Source: an uncultured Porphyromonadaceae bacterium
Lineage (GTDB): Bacteria > Bacteroidota > Bacteroidia > Bacteroidales > UBA11471
Reading direction: 5' to 3'
DNA length: 52,916 nucleotides
Assembly: GCA_900547555.1 (NCBI GenBank)
Contig: URHG01000015.1
Span: forward strand, 1 to 52,916
Shown: positions 34,952-43,673 of the stretch, piece after piece
Position numbering within the stretch: position 1 is the first letter of the stretch
Layout of the letters: every line of letters starts with the position of its first letter
Program-made: the position numbers and the translations under genes
Notes under the pieces: model-generated
The model's database searches: none
Told to the model about the DNA's origin: nothing
Seen by the model: the letters and a program-made list of their open reading frames with translations, nothing else

Positions 34952-34982
34952 CAAAGATATTCAAACTCTCGCAAATTCCAAA
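34952..34982 (-). promoter_or_regulatory. consensus Bacteroidales promoter of the his operon
   Basis: On minus, TTTG (plus 34979-34982), exactly 19 bases, then TATCTTTG (plus 34952-34959), a full match to TTTG-N19-TAnnTTTG. The start is expected near 34945, so the untranslated part before the leader peptide is about 26 bases. Confidence 0.85.
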
Positions 34983-35174
34983 CCTTTTGTGATAAAATTT
35001 TGTTCCCGACTCATTTTAATATCGAATTTATGAAAAATCTCTATCACAGTTTCTCCCTCGTACGACCCGGAGATACTCTGTTCCTCCCCTCCTCTTACAA
35101 ACACTTGATAAACGGAGAAACGATCCCTCCGTAAAAATAATCGCGGAGCCTCCCCGACATATTCAAAAATTCCC

Positions 35175-35182
35175 TATCTTTG
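35175..35182 (+). promoter_or_regulatory. candidate -7 element for the MgtC-family gene
   Basis: TATCTTTG 25 bases ahead of the ATG at 35207. No TTTG at the matching -33 distance. Confidence 0.45.
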
Positions 35183-35206
35183 AAATAATTCCAAAATCAG
35201 AAAACT

Positions 35207-35875
35207 ATGGAACTGTCTCTCGAATTGATATGCCGCCCCTTGATTGCCGGACTGCTGGGAGCCGTCATCGGCCTCGACCGGGCTTACCGGGCCAAAGAAG
35301 CCGGATTCCGGACCCACTTCCTCGTATGTCTGGGCAGCGCCTTGTTCATGCTCGTATCGCAATACGGATTCTCCGATGTCATACAAGAGGGGGTTACTCG
35401 TTTCGACCCGGGACGCGTGGCGGCGCAAGTGGTAAGCGGTATCGGCTTTATCGGAGCCGGGACGATCATCATTCACCGACAATTCGTGCGCGGGCTGACC
35501 ACTGCTGCCGGACTATGGGCCACTTCGGGCATCGGACTGGCTATCGGCGGCGGACTATACGGGCTGGGAATCGCCGCTACGGCCTTTACCCTGCTGGGGC
35601 TGGAACTGCTGACGATCTTATTTAAAAAGACAGGTATACACAGTTGCTGCATAAAATTCTCGACCGGACAATACGAGAACATTCAGAAAATTATGGAAAC
35701 AATACGCCTACAAGAGGGGCGCATTACCTCATACGACGCCGAAGAACGTTCGATAGGCGACCAAAAACGTTATTTTGTCTCCATTATTCTACGCTACAAT
35801 TCTCCCAAAGAGGAGTTTGAGATATACCAATACATTCAACAACTCCCCGACTTGTTTATTGAAAAAATCGAGTAA
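35207..35875 (+). CDS. MgtC/SapB-family membrane protein
   Basis: Membrane protein of 222 residues. The N-terminal domain to about residue 140 has four to five membrane helices with family motifs GAVIGLDRAYRAKEAGFRTH, GIGFIGAGTII and GLTTAAGLWATSGIGLAIG. The C-terminal cytoplasmic part has an ACT-like pattern (ENIQKIMETIRLQEGRITSYD). In pathogens MgtC inhibits the F1Fo ATPase and helps at low magnesium; for gut Bacteroidales the role is not known. It stands alone, divergent from the his operon. Confidence 0.92.
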   Translation: MELSLELICRPLIAGLLGAVIGLDRAYRAKEAGFRTHFLVCLGSALFMLVSQYGFSDVIQEGVTRFDPGRVAAQVVSGIGFIGAGTIIIHRQFVRGLTTAAGLWATSGIGLAIGGGLYGLGIAATAFTLLGLELLTILFKKTGIHSCCIKFSTGQYENIQKIMETIRLQEGRITSYDAEERSIGDQKRYFVSIILRYNSPKEEFEIYQYIQQLPDLFIEKIE

Positions 35876-36031
35876 ACCGATGATTTGCATATTTATCACA
35901 AACGGTCAAATTTTAGGGAAGGAAAAAATTACCACATCGAAACTTGAAAACAAAATAATAGGATATAAATAAGCATGATATAAGTAATATATAAAATATA
36001 CCTGATCCGACTTAACAAAAAATAAAAACAT

Positions 36032-36062
36032 ATTGTTTTTTATTTTTTATTCACTATCTTTG
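36032..36062 (+). promoter_or_regulatory. near-consensus Bacteroidales promoter ahead of the second candidate RNA
   Basis: ATTG at 36032-36035, 19 bases, then TATCTTTG at 36055-36062. The start would be near 36069. Confidence 0.55.
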
Positions 36063-36068
36063 CCAAAC

Positions 36069-36256
36069 AGAATTCCATTCTTAACAGAAAATTTGTTTGA
36101 ATCCTAAAAAACAAATCTCTCTATGAAGTTTGTTCGCAGAGAGTTATCTGTCCGTGAGGATAGACTTTTTCATTCTATTAGAGCATCTTTTGCAGGAATA
36201 ATCCCCTGTAAAAAGAAAAAAGTACCATTGTCTGAGACAGATGATGGTATTTTTTA
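36069..36256 (+). ncRNA. candidate small RNA or terminated leader of about 190 nt
   Basis: It lies between a promoter-like element and an intrinsic terminator, with several possible hairpins between: ATTTGT with ACAAAT near 36090-36115, CTCTCT with AGAGAG at about 36117-36143, and CAGG with CCTG near 36193-36208. No coding frame is convincing. It could be a free small RNA, or a terminated leader belonging to the copper operon 190 bases downstream. I cannot name a family. Confidence 0.42.
36223..36256 (+). terminator. intrinsic terminator of the second candidate RNA
   Basis: TACCAT (36223-36228) pairs with ATGGTA (36244-36249), with an inner TGTC/GACA pairing, then a run of T to 36255. Confidence 0.7.
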
Positions 36257-36392
36257 TACGCATATATCAATCACCGTTTCTCGGTGCACAATACCGAAAT
36301 ATAGGTAGAAGAAAGATGAACAATTCCGTTTTTTTCGTTTTATCTTTGTATAATCCAAAACAGGTAGACTGTTACGGAAGGATTCGATAATT

Positions 36393-36423
36393 TTTGTCCG
36401 GCCGTTCCTTTGCCATATCTTTG
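36393..36423 (+). promoter_or_regulatory. consensus Bacteroidales promoter of copA
   Basis: TTTG at 36393-36396, exactly 19 bases, then TATCTTTG at 36416-36423: a full match. The start would be near 36430, about 16 bases ahead of the ATG at 36446, a very short leader. Confidence 0.8.
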
Positions 36424-36445
36424 TACAACCTTATCTCTCGACAAT

Positions 36446-38644
36446 ATGATAAAAAGTATATTACCCGTTCTCGAAATGAGTTGTGCCGTATGTGCCAACA
36501 ACGTAGAAATCGCTGTGAAAAAACTTCCGGGCGTACGGTCGGCTGTCGTAAATTTTGCGGCAGAGAATCTTTTGGTCGAATACGACCCGACCATGCTATC
36601 GCTCGAAAAAATACAAGAGGCTGTACAAGCAGCCGGATACGACCTCATCATATCGGAAGAAGAAAAAGAAAAACAACGTGAAGCCGCCTCTTTACGGCAC
36701 TACAAGTCCCTGCGTAACCGTATGCTTGTAGCTTGGGTGTTTGCTATCCCGCTCATGGTCGTTTCGATGAGTTTCATGCACACACCGCATATCGAATGGG
36801 TTTTACTCGGCCTCACCCTTCCCATTTTGCTTTATTCGGGACAATCTTTCTATGTTCACGCATGGAAACAACTAAAACAACGCACATCAAACATGGATAC
36901 GCTCGTGGCACTGAGTACCCTCACGGCGTTTCTGTTGAGCCTGCTTATGACACTCTTCCCCGGATATTGGGGCGATTACGGCATCGAAACCCATGTCTAT
37001 TACGAAGCTTCGGGTATGATCATCGCATTTGTCCTTATCGGTAAATTCATGGAAGAACGTGCCAAACGGAGTACCTCTTCTGCCTTGAAAAGCCTCATGG
37101 GATTGCAACCGCAGACCGCTCTGAAAATTACCGAATCGGGGAAAACCGAAGTGAATATAGCCACTCTGAAAATTGGCGACCGCATTCTCGTACGTCCGGG
37201 TGAAAAGGTTGCTGTCGACGGGTTCGTCATCGAAGGGGAATCTTTCGTAGACGAAAGCATGATCAATGGAGAACCGATTCCTGCCGATAAAAAAGCGGGA
37301 GACAAAGTACTGGCCGGAACCATCAATCACGACGGAGCTCTTACGATAGAAGCATGTGCCGTAGGTGCGCAAACACTCCTTTCCCAAATCGTGCGACGCG
37401 TACAAGAGGCACAAGGTAGCAAAGCTCCGGCACAACGGTTGGCCGACCGTATCAGCAGCAAATTCGTCCCGACCATCATCATTCTCGCGATTCTCACATT
37501 TATCATTTGGGAATATTTTTACGATGGGCCGGGCGTACTGGCATACAGCCTGCTGGCCGCCATATCGGTACTGGTCATCGCCTGCCCATGCGCATTGGGA
37601 CTGGCTACACCTACGGCGTTGATGGTAGGAATAGGCAAAGCCGCCCGAGAACATATCCTTATAAAAGATGCCGTCGCCCTCGAAAAAATGGGACAAGTCG
37701 ACAGTGTCGTCCTCGACAAGACCGGTACGCTCACGCAAGGCCGTCCCGAAGTCATCGACATCGTGTGGCTGAAACCAGCCGACGACCGATACATCGACCT
37801 GCTCATTGCCGCCGAAACCCAATCGCAACACCCACTGGCCAAAGCAATCGTTTCGCATTGGAACGACCGCACTCCGGGAGAACCTCGTATCGAACACTTT
37901 GAAAACATCTCGGGAAAAGGTATCGAAATAAAATCCCGGGGAGAAACATTCCGCATAGGTAATCGTTCCTTCATGCTTACGGAACCGGCACTTTCGCCCG
38001 AAACCGAAGAAAAAATTTCATCGTGGTTATCCGAAGGGAAAAGCGTCGTCTATTACGGCGGCCATGAAGGAATCATCGCCATCATCGCCATAGCCGACAG
38101 GATAAAAAAATCGTCGGCCGAAGCCGTAACCCGATTACAACAACTCGGCATCGAAGTGTACATGCTCACCGGAGACAATGACGCGACCGCCCGTTCCGTC
38201 GCCCGATCGGTCGGAATCACTCGTTTCAAGGCAGAAGTACTGCCGCAAGATAAAGAAGACTTTGTATCCGGCTTACAAAAGGTAGGAAAAACCGTCGCCA
38301 TGGTAGGAGACGGAATCAACGATTCGCAGGCATTGGCCCGCGCCGACGTGAGCATAGCCATGGGGCAAGGAACCGATATCGCGATGCAGGTAGCGATGGT
38401 AACACTCATGAATTCCGACCTCCTGCTGCTCACTCGCGCCGTGCGGCTTTCTCGCAGTACGACGCGTATTATCCGGGAAAACCTCTTTTGGGCATTCATC
38501 TACAATGTCGTATGTATTCCCGTCGCCGCCGGGGTATTGTTCCCGATAAACGGCTGGCTGCTCAATCCCATGTGGGCGAGCGCCGCTATGGCTTTCAGCT
38601 CGGTATCGGTCGTTCTCAACAGTCTGCGATTGAAATGGAAATAA
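36446..38644 (+). CDS. copA: copper-translocating P1B-type ATPase CopA
   Basis: Cu+ export ATPase of 732 residues. A single N-terminal HMA domain has C13xxC16 (MSCAVCANN). The membrane copper site is C380-P-C382 (IACPCALGLATP), the phosphorylation aspartate is D424 in DKTGTLT, and GDGINDSQALA is the hinge. The last helices have YNVVCIPVAAG and MAFSSVSVVLNSLRL, the Tyr/Asn and Met-Ser-Ser residues of Cu+-specific pumps. The ATG at 36446 gives the family N-terminus. Followed after 21 bases by a small HMA protein. Confidence 0.96.
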   Translation: MIKSILPVLEMSCAVCANNVEIAVKKLPGVRSAVVNFAAENLLVEYDPTMLSLEKIQEAVQAAGYDLIISEEEKEKQREAASLRHYKSLRNRMLVAWVFAIPLMVVSMSFMHTPHIEWVLLGLTLPILLYSGQSFYVHAWKQLKQRTSNMDTLVALSTLTAFLLSLLMTLFPGYWGDYGIETHVYYEASGMIIAFVLIGKFMEERAKRSTSSALKSLMGLQPQTALKITESGKTEVNIATLKIGDRILVRPGEKVAVDGFVIEGESFVDESMINGEPIPADKKAGDKVLAGTINHDGALTIEACAVGAQTLLSQIVRRVQEAQGSKAPAQRLADRISSKFVPTIIILAILTFIIWEYFYDGPGVLAYSLLAAISVLVIACPCALGLATPTALMVGIGKAAREHILIKDAVALEKMGQVDSVVLDKTGTLTQGRPEVIDIVWLKPADDRYIDLLIAAETQSQHPLAKAIVSHWNDRTPGEPRIEHFENISGKGIEIKSRGETFRIGNRSFMLTEPALSPETEEKISSWLSEGKSVVYYGGHEGIIAIIAIADRIKKSSAEAVTRLQQLGIEVYMLTGDNDATARSVARSVGITRFKAEVLPQDKEDFVSGLQKVGKTVAMVGDGINDSQALARADVSIAMGQGTDIAMQVAMVTLMNSDLLLLTRAVRLSRSTTRIIRENLFWAFIYNVVCIPVAAGVLFPINGWLLNPMWASAAMAFSSVSVVLNSLRLKWK

Positions 38645-38665
38645 CTCATCTAAAAAAATAAAACT

Positions 38666-38875
38666 ATGAAAACAAGCTCATTCAAAACAAACGCCAAATG
38701 CGGCGGATGCGTCGCCAAAATAGAAACATCTCTCAATACGGCGGTAGCCCGCGACCAATGGAACATCGACCTTTCTACACCCGACCGGATACTAACAATC
38801 ACCAGTGATTTGTCCGACGAAGAAGTCGTTCGCCTTGTTACCGCAGCCGGCTTCAAAGCCGAAAAAATAGATTAA
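38666..38875 (+). CDS. small HMA-domain metal-binding protein (CopZ-like)
   Basis: A lone heavy-metal-associated domain of 69 residues with metal cysteines C12 and C15 in KCGGCVAKIE. Probably a cytosolic copper chaperone delivering Cu+ to CopA. It is shorter in the metal loop than classic CopZ (MxCxxC becomes AKCGGC). Co-transcribed with copA and closed by a terminator. Confidence 0.88.
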   Translation: MKTSSFKTNAKCGGCVAKIETSLNTAVARDQWNIDLSTPDRILTITSDLSDEEVVRLVTAAGFKAEKID

Positions 38876-38895
38876 GGTTCTCATCTACCCCCAAA

Positions 38896-38937
38896 ACGCG
38901 CCCCGGGTGAAAATATTCACGTCGGGGCGTATTTTTG
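38896..38937 (+). terminator. terminator of the copA unit
   Basis: CGCCCCG (38899-38905) pairs with CGGGGCG (38923-38929), with GTGA/TCAC inside, and a T-rich tail. 20 bases after the stop of the HMA gene. Confidence 0.85.
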
Positions 38938-39097
38938 TTTTTAGAACTATCCTCTCCGGTTTTCCGAAACTCGGAATAAATTGTTATTTTTGTAGTAATC
39001 ATACAATAGCCACTCAAAGACCCACTCGAGAAATAGACCATACTTTTAAAATACCTTTAAATCTATACTTACCGAATTGATAAAAAAATCTACCGAT

Positions 39098-39967
39098 ATG
39101 AAAAACAAAAGAAACACAATTCTTTACCTCCGATTTTTTCTTCTCGTTTTCTTTATATCAACCGGTACAACAATACCTACACAGGGACAAGAAAACGATA
39201 CTTTACTAAACAAAGGAGTTGAAGCCTATAACGCCAATCGGTATGATGAGGCAATCGAATACCTCCGACCATCGGCACAAAACGGGAATCCCATTTCCCA
39301 ATTTTTCTTGGGGAGCTGTTACTTCAACGGAAATGGAGTAAAAAAAAGTTATAACGAGGCGGCTAAGTGGTTCTATAAATCTGCACTACAAGGCGTAACA
39401 TATGCCCAAACCCTTCTCGCCACTCTTTATGAAAACGGCTTGGGGGTAGAAAAAGATACAGACGAAGCACTGAAACTTTATACATGGGCTCAAAACGGTG
39501 GTAAACCGACTCCTGAAAATACCTCCTTAAAACCTCTGAGACTGAAAACAGACAAAGGAAAACCCGACAATGCGGTAGACGTATTAACGGATTTAGGACA
39601 AACTCTGATAAGCATTGCTGGGAATACACCGGAAAGTAATCTATCCCAGACAGAAACAGAGGATAGGTCCACAAAACAAACTAAAAATCGTTCTGCAAGA
39701 AAAAATAAAGAAAAGGAGATGCAAAATAAAAAATTCCTCGCGGCATACCGGAATGCAAACAAAGCTTACAACGGATGGGAAGACCAGTTGAGAGACATGA
39801 AATTGAATCCTGAAAAATACACGCATTTGTCCGACGACCAATTTTGTCAAAAAGTCAGTAACATACAAAATAAAATGAAGAAAATCAGAATACAAATTAC
39901 AAACGAATACGACACACAACAACGAAAATCCGATCTCGAAGATTGGACTCCGGCACGCTGTCGTTAA
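39098..39967 (+). CDS. secreted Sel1-repeat protein
   Basis: Protein of 289 residues. A signal peptide (residues 1-28; hydrophobic FFLLVFFISTGTTIP) is followed by TPR/Sel1-like repeats at about 35-145 (AYNANRYDEAIEYLRPSAQ, FFLGSCYFNGNGVKKSYNEAA, TLLATLYENGLGVEKDTDEA). The C-terminal half is a charged Lys/Glu/Gln-rich helical part. Sel1 repeats bind other proteins; the partner is unknown. I start at the ATG at 39098 rather than the TTG at 39077. A TATTTTTG at 38985-38992 may be its -7 element. Confidence 0.8.
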   Translation: MKNKRNTILYLRFFLLVFFISTGTTIPTQGQENDTLLNKGVEAYNANRYDEAIEYLRPSAQNGNPISQFFLGSCYFNGNGVKKSYNEAAKWFYKSALQGVTYAQTLLATLYENGLGVEKDTDEALKLYTWAQNGGKPTPENTSLKPLRLKTDKGKPDNAVDVLTDLGQTLISIAGNTPESNLSQTETEDRSTKQTKNRSARKNKEKEMQNKKFLAAYRNANKAYNGWEDQLRDMKLNPEKYTHLSDDQFCQKVSNIQNKMKKIRIQITNEYDTQQRKSDLEDWTPARCR

Positions 39968-40062
39968 AAATCGAACCCTCAATATAGCAAGTCCGATAAA
40001 TTAATCTGCCCAAAGTGTAACCTTTTGTCGTATGATGCGTCTAACCGATAAAAAAGAAAGCC

Positions 40063-41667
40063 ATGAAAAAAACAGTTTTATTATTGTTTCTTCTTCTGCT
40101 CACTGCAGCATGCAACCGCATGAAAATCACAGAACAACCCGAAATAGCACTCAATAGCTCGTCAAACTATCTTTCGCTCGAACGTATCGTATGTACCCCC
40201 GAAGCAACCCGACTCGACTTGACCGTATGCTGTATTCCCGGAAAAGGATTTTCGATAGAAAAAGAGGCCTATCTGCAAAGTCGGGAAAGCGGACTGAAAT
40301 ATGCACTGACAGGTGCAGAAGGCATCGAACTGGGTAAGAAAATAAAAACCGACTCCACCGGTCTGGCCGACATTTCATTATTATTCGAACCGCTTCCTGC
40401 CGATGAAAAGAAAATCGATTTTATCGAAAGCGAAGATTGGCAACTCTTCGGTATCGACCTGAACAACAAGAAAAAAACAGTACAGATAGAGTGCCTCATA
40501 GAAGGGTCGGTTATAAACCGTCCCCAAAGTTCGGCCATTCTGTTGAATACATCGGAAGATGTTTTCGACCGACATACCAAGGGAAATATCGTTATCCCCA
40601 TACGCAACGGAAAATTTTCGTACCTGTTGCGAACCGATACCTGTACAGCATACGGACTTTGTTTCAATGACGAATGGAGAAACGGAAGCATGCGCAACAA
40701 AGAATTTTTTGCCGAACCGGGGCGTATCTATCTGACTATCGACGGTGAAGATTCCATGCGTATAGAAGGAGGGAAACTCACCAACGAATATCAAAATATT
40801 CGGAGATACGGACAGGATCGTATGCAACCGATTTACGATAAACGAGACTCCCTCTACAACATAGAGAAACTTTACACACCCGAGGTATATGCCCTTTTCA
40901 AAGAAATGGATAGTTGCAATGACCCGACTCAACGACGTCTATTGAGTGAAAAATTCCAAAACCTGCGTGTAGAGGGAAAAGCATACAGCCGGGAAGGTAA
41001 TGCTTTACAAAAAAAAGCAGAACAGACCCATACAGAAATCGAAAAATGGGAACTCAATAAAATAGCAAATCACCCCTCGCTCGCAACCTACTACCGACTT
41101 TTTGAAAAAATAAAAAAAGCGGTTGTCTATTCGAGACAGACCATACCCGATTCCATTATGGAAATTTATCGGGTCCTCTACAAACCGGCATATCCCGACC
41201 ACCCTTTTACCCGGGACATCGAGCAATACATCAAAGCGCAACAAAGTTTCGTCGGGGGAAAATATATCGACTTTGTCCTTCCCGACACGACAGGAACAAC
41301 ACACCGTCTGTCGGAATTGCTGCAAGGGTGTAAAATAGCCCTCATCGACTTCTGGTCGATACACTGCGGCCCATGCCGAAGGACTTCGAAAGCCATGATT
41401 CCCGTATATGAAAAATACAAGGACAAAGGATTCCGTGTCATAGGCATCAGTCGCGACGGTATGCAACAAATGATACGGGGAATACACCATGACGGCTACC
41501 CATGGATAAACCTTATCGACGAATACAATGAAAATCAGATATTCAAAAGTTACGGCATAGATAACGCTGCCGGATACACATTCTTGGTAGACGGAAACGG
41601 AACAATCATCGCTGCCGATGCAACGATAGAAGTAATGATCTCTCTCATCGAAAAATACTGCAAATAA
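40063..41667 (+). CDS. lipoprotein thiol-disulfide oxidoreductase (DUF4369 plus TlpA/ResA-like domain)
   Basis: Protein of 534 residues with a lipobox signal LTAAC (lipid cysteine about C17). The middle (about 145-250) resembles DUF4369, the usual N-terminal partner in Bacteroidetes TlpA-like lipoproteins. The thioredoxin domain runs from about 405 to the end (GGKYIDFVLPDTTG, then LIDFWSIHCGPCRR), with active-site C435-G-P-C438. It should reduce or isomerise disulfides in the periplasm. No obvious operon partner. It ends at a 44-bp perfect palindrome. Confidence 0.9.
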   Translation: MKKTVLLLFLLLLTAACNRMKITEQPEIALNSSSNYLSLERIVCTPEATRLDLTVCCIPGKGFSIEKEAYLQSRESGLKYALTGAEGIELGKKIKTDSTGLADISLLFEPLPADEKKIDFIESEDWQLFGIDLNNKKKTVQIECLIEGSVINRPQSSAILLNTSEDVFDRHTKGNIVIPIRNGKFSYLLRTDTCTAYGLCFNDEWRNGSMRNKEFFAEPGRIYLTIDGEDSMRIEGGKLTNEYQNIRRYGQDRMQPIYDKRDSLYNIEKLYTPEVYALFKEMDSCNDPTQRRLLSEKFQNLRVEGKAYSREGNALQKKAEQTHTEIEKWELNKIANHPSLATYYRLFEKIKKAVVYSRQTIPDSIMEIYRVLYKPAYPDHPFTRDIEQYIKAQQSFVGGKYIDFVLPDTTGTTHRLSELLQGCKIALIDFWSIHCGPCRRTSKAMIPVYEKYKDKGFRVIGISRDGMQQMIRGIHHDGYPWINLIDEYNENQIFKSYGIDNAAGYTFLVDGNGTIIAADATIEVMISLIEKYCK

Positions 41668-41688
41668 CGACTGCCGGACTTTTCTCCA

Positions 41689-41732
41689 ATGCGTATGGCG
41701 TTAGCCTTATATAAGGCTAACGCCATACGCAT
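41689..41732. terminator. 44-bp perfect palindrome, probable bidirectional terminator
   Basis: ATGCGTATGGCGTTAGCCTT with AT at 41689-41710 is followed directly by its exact complement to 41732, with no spacer. The RNA would fold into a very strong hairpin. The downstream T-tract (ATTTTATATA) is weak, so termination strength is uncertain. No gene reads in from the right. Confidence 0.75.
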
Positions 41733-41812
41733 TTTATATATTTAACACATTTGCAAAAAACCTTTTTTTCCCCTTTTAGTCTAAGCTCTATAAAATATAA
41801 ACCCAATCTGCC

Positions 41813-42970
41813 ATGAAAAAAATCACACTTCTTGCAATTATCGTTTTAACGACTCTACCGATAGGTGGTCTATCGGCACAAATTCGTTCGGACTACCGAC
41901 AAAAAGTAATGAGTTGGACCCGTACGGCTTCACGCATCGACAATCGTTTCTTTACTCTTCATACCGACGAAGCCAAACGTATCGCCGATAACTTGGTGCT
42001 TTATCAGCTCGATTCGGGAGCATGGCCCAAAAATATCTATTTTCCCGGAGAAATAACCGACGAACAGCGCAAGGAAATCGCAAACAATAAAAAGCGTCTC
42101 GGGAGCGGAACCATCGATAACGGCTCGACAACTACCGAAATCATCTACTTGTCGAAGGTCTATAACGTTACCCGCGAGAAAAAATACAAACAAGCCGCAT
42201 TGAAAGGGATCAAATACATTCTCAAAGCGCAATACGAAAACGGGGGCTGGCCACAATTTTATCCGAATGCCAAAGGCTACGCCCGCCATATCACCTATAA
42301 CGATAACGCCATGATAAATGTCATGAAATTGTTGCGTGATATTTACGAATGCGAACCGCTTTACTGGTATGTACCCCAAGAACTGCGGAAAAAAGCCAAA
42401 ATCGCATTTGATAAAGGGGTCGAATGTATTCTTGCCACACAAGTAATACAAGACGGAAAACCTACGGTATGGTGTGCACAGCACGACTTCGAATCCCTCG
42501 CTCCGGTAAAAGCCCGTGCCTATGAATTACCCTCACTCAGCGGACAAGAATCGGACAATATCGTCCTATTGCTCATGGATATTCCCAACCCCTCTCCCGA
42601 AATTATCACCGCCGTAGAAAATGCCATCGCATGGTTTGAAAAATCGAAAATAGAGGGCATTCGTCTCGAATACTACCGTAATGCCGAAGGGCAACGCGAT
42701 TACCGTATCGTACCGTGCGAAAACTGTCCGCCCATGTGGGCCCGGTTCTATGATCTCGACACCAACCGTCCGTTTTTCTCAGACCGGGACGGTATCAAAA
42801 AATACGACATTTCACAAATAGGACATGAACGCCGCACAGGTTATAGTTGGTACAACCGCGACGGAAGTATCGTACTATCCCGTTATAAAATGTGGAAACG
42901 CGAGCTTGACGGGAAAAACGGCCGTCCCGAAGGCCGCTCGGCAAACAGATATGGAAATCCCCGTATGTAA
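41813..42970 (+). CDS. pelA: polysaccharide lyase family 10 pectate lyase
   Basis: Secreted lyase of 385 residues that cleaves polygalacturonate by beta-elimination. Signal peptide at 1-22 (cut after LSA). Family PL10 features: LDSGAWPKNIYFPGE, GTIDNGSTTTEIIYLSKVY, ENGGWPQFYPNAKGYARHITYNDNAM, and WCAQHDFESLAPVKARAYELPS, together the alpha-alpha barrel with the acidic calcium site. It lies 1 kb from the uxa galacturonate genes on the opposite strand, giving a functional match. Confidence 0.93.
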   Translation: MKKITLLAIIVLTTLPIGGLSAQIRSDYRQKVMSWTRTASRIDNRFFTLHTDEAKRIADNLVLYQLDSGAWPKNIYFPGEITDEQRKEIANNKKRLGSGTIDNGSTTTEIIYLSKVYNVTREKKYKQAALKGIKYILKAQYENGGWPQFYPNAKGYARHITYNDNAMINVMKLLRDIYECEPLYWYVPQELRKKAKIAFDKGVECILATQVIQDGKPTVWCAQHDFESLAPVKARAYELPSLSGQESDNIVLLLMDIPNPSPEIITAVENAIAWFEKSKIEGIRLEYYRNAEGQRDYRIVPCENCPPMWARFYDLDTNRPFFSDRDGIKKYDISQIGHERRTGYSWYNRDGSIVLSRYKMWKRELDGKNGRPEGRSANRYGNPRM

Positions 42971-42992
42971 TCGTTGTTGTAATTGATTTACA

Positions 42993-43033
42993 TACAAAGA
43001 TAAGGCGACCTTTTGGGTCGCCTTATCTTTGTA
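42993..43033 (+). terminator. terminator of the pectate lyase gene
   Basis: An 18-bp perfect stem, TACAAAGATAAGGCGACC (42993-43010) with its complement to 43033 around a TTTTG loop. The flanks are A-rich before and T-rich after. Confidence 0.85.
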
Positions 43034-43142
43034 TATCTTTTCAGTGCATGAAGGGTCTTGGTGTTATATCGAATGAATAAAATCTTCTTTCTTCCATTAG
43101 GTCGTTCTTCATAGTACTTATGCCCCGTTTCAGGATGATATA

Positions 43143-43673
43143 TGTCATTCCGAGCACATGAGAGGAATCTCGTGCCATTTGCAAGGGATTCTTCCTCCCT
43201 TACGGTCGTCAAGAATGACATGCGGCTTCAAGGGCGCAGCCCTTTGTCATTCCGAGTAAGGACAACATCCCGACGAGGCATTCGCATCATTTGTTTGAGA
43301 TTCTTCATTCCGCTTACGCTACATTCAGAATGACAGCTAGCTTTTTCGGGGATCTTTCCCCCTGTGGGCCGTCAGAATGATATGCTGTCGTTGCAAGCAA
43401 GGGGCGACTGCTTGACGAGGAGCCTCGTCTTTTCATTTGCTTGGGTAGAGATGCTTCGCTGACGCTCAGCATGACAGTGAATGTCATTCCGAACGTATGT
43501 GAGGAATCCCATAATACTCTTGCCGGCTTTGTCATTCCGAACCGAAGTCGAAGACGAGTGTGAGGGAATCTATTATCGCTTCTCATAGACAACGATTCTT
43601 CAAGGCAAAGCCTTTCAGAATAACATCATACCTTTGCAGGAGATTCTTCGACGCTATACGTCTCAAAATGACA
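43143..43673. repeat. array of dispersed Bacteroidetes-type palindromic repeats (GTCATTCCGA ... GAGGAATCT / GAATGACA)
   Basis: The head GTCATTCCGA occurs at 43144, 43246, 43483 and 43531. The complementary tail GAATGACA occurs at 43213 and 43328, with degenerate versions at 43375 (GAATGATA), 43469 (CATGACA) and 43666 (AATGACA). Between them are GAGGAATCY and AGATTCTTC pieces that pair inversely. This is the style of short dispersed repeats common in intergenic regions of Bacteroidetes and related phyla, REP-like in form. No coding frame is supported here. Confidence 0.75.

Larger units (their letters stand above)
35876..36445 (+). other. 570-base intergenic region with a candidate RNA and promoters
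   Basis: AT-rich and without coding character to about 36030. Then come a promoter-like element (36032-36062), a hairpin-rich stretch ending in a terminator (36223-36256), a TATCTTTG at 36341-36348 lacking a -33, and the consensus copA promoter at 36393-36423. A frame at 36123-36308 crosses the terminator and has no coding features. Confidence 0.5.

Noticed and set aside
36123..36308. 61-residue plus frame in the copA upstream region
   Set aside because: It runs through the predicted terminator at 36223-36256, lacks a ribosome site and has no family resemblance.
43143..43673. CRISPR array
   Set aside because: Repeats are unevenly spaced, degenerate and in both orientations, with no cas genes in the window.
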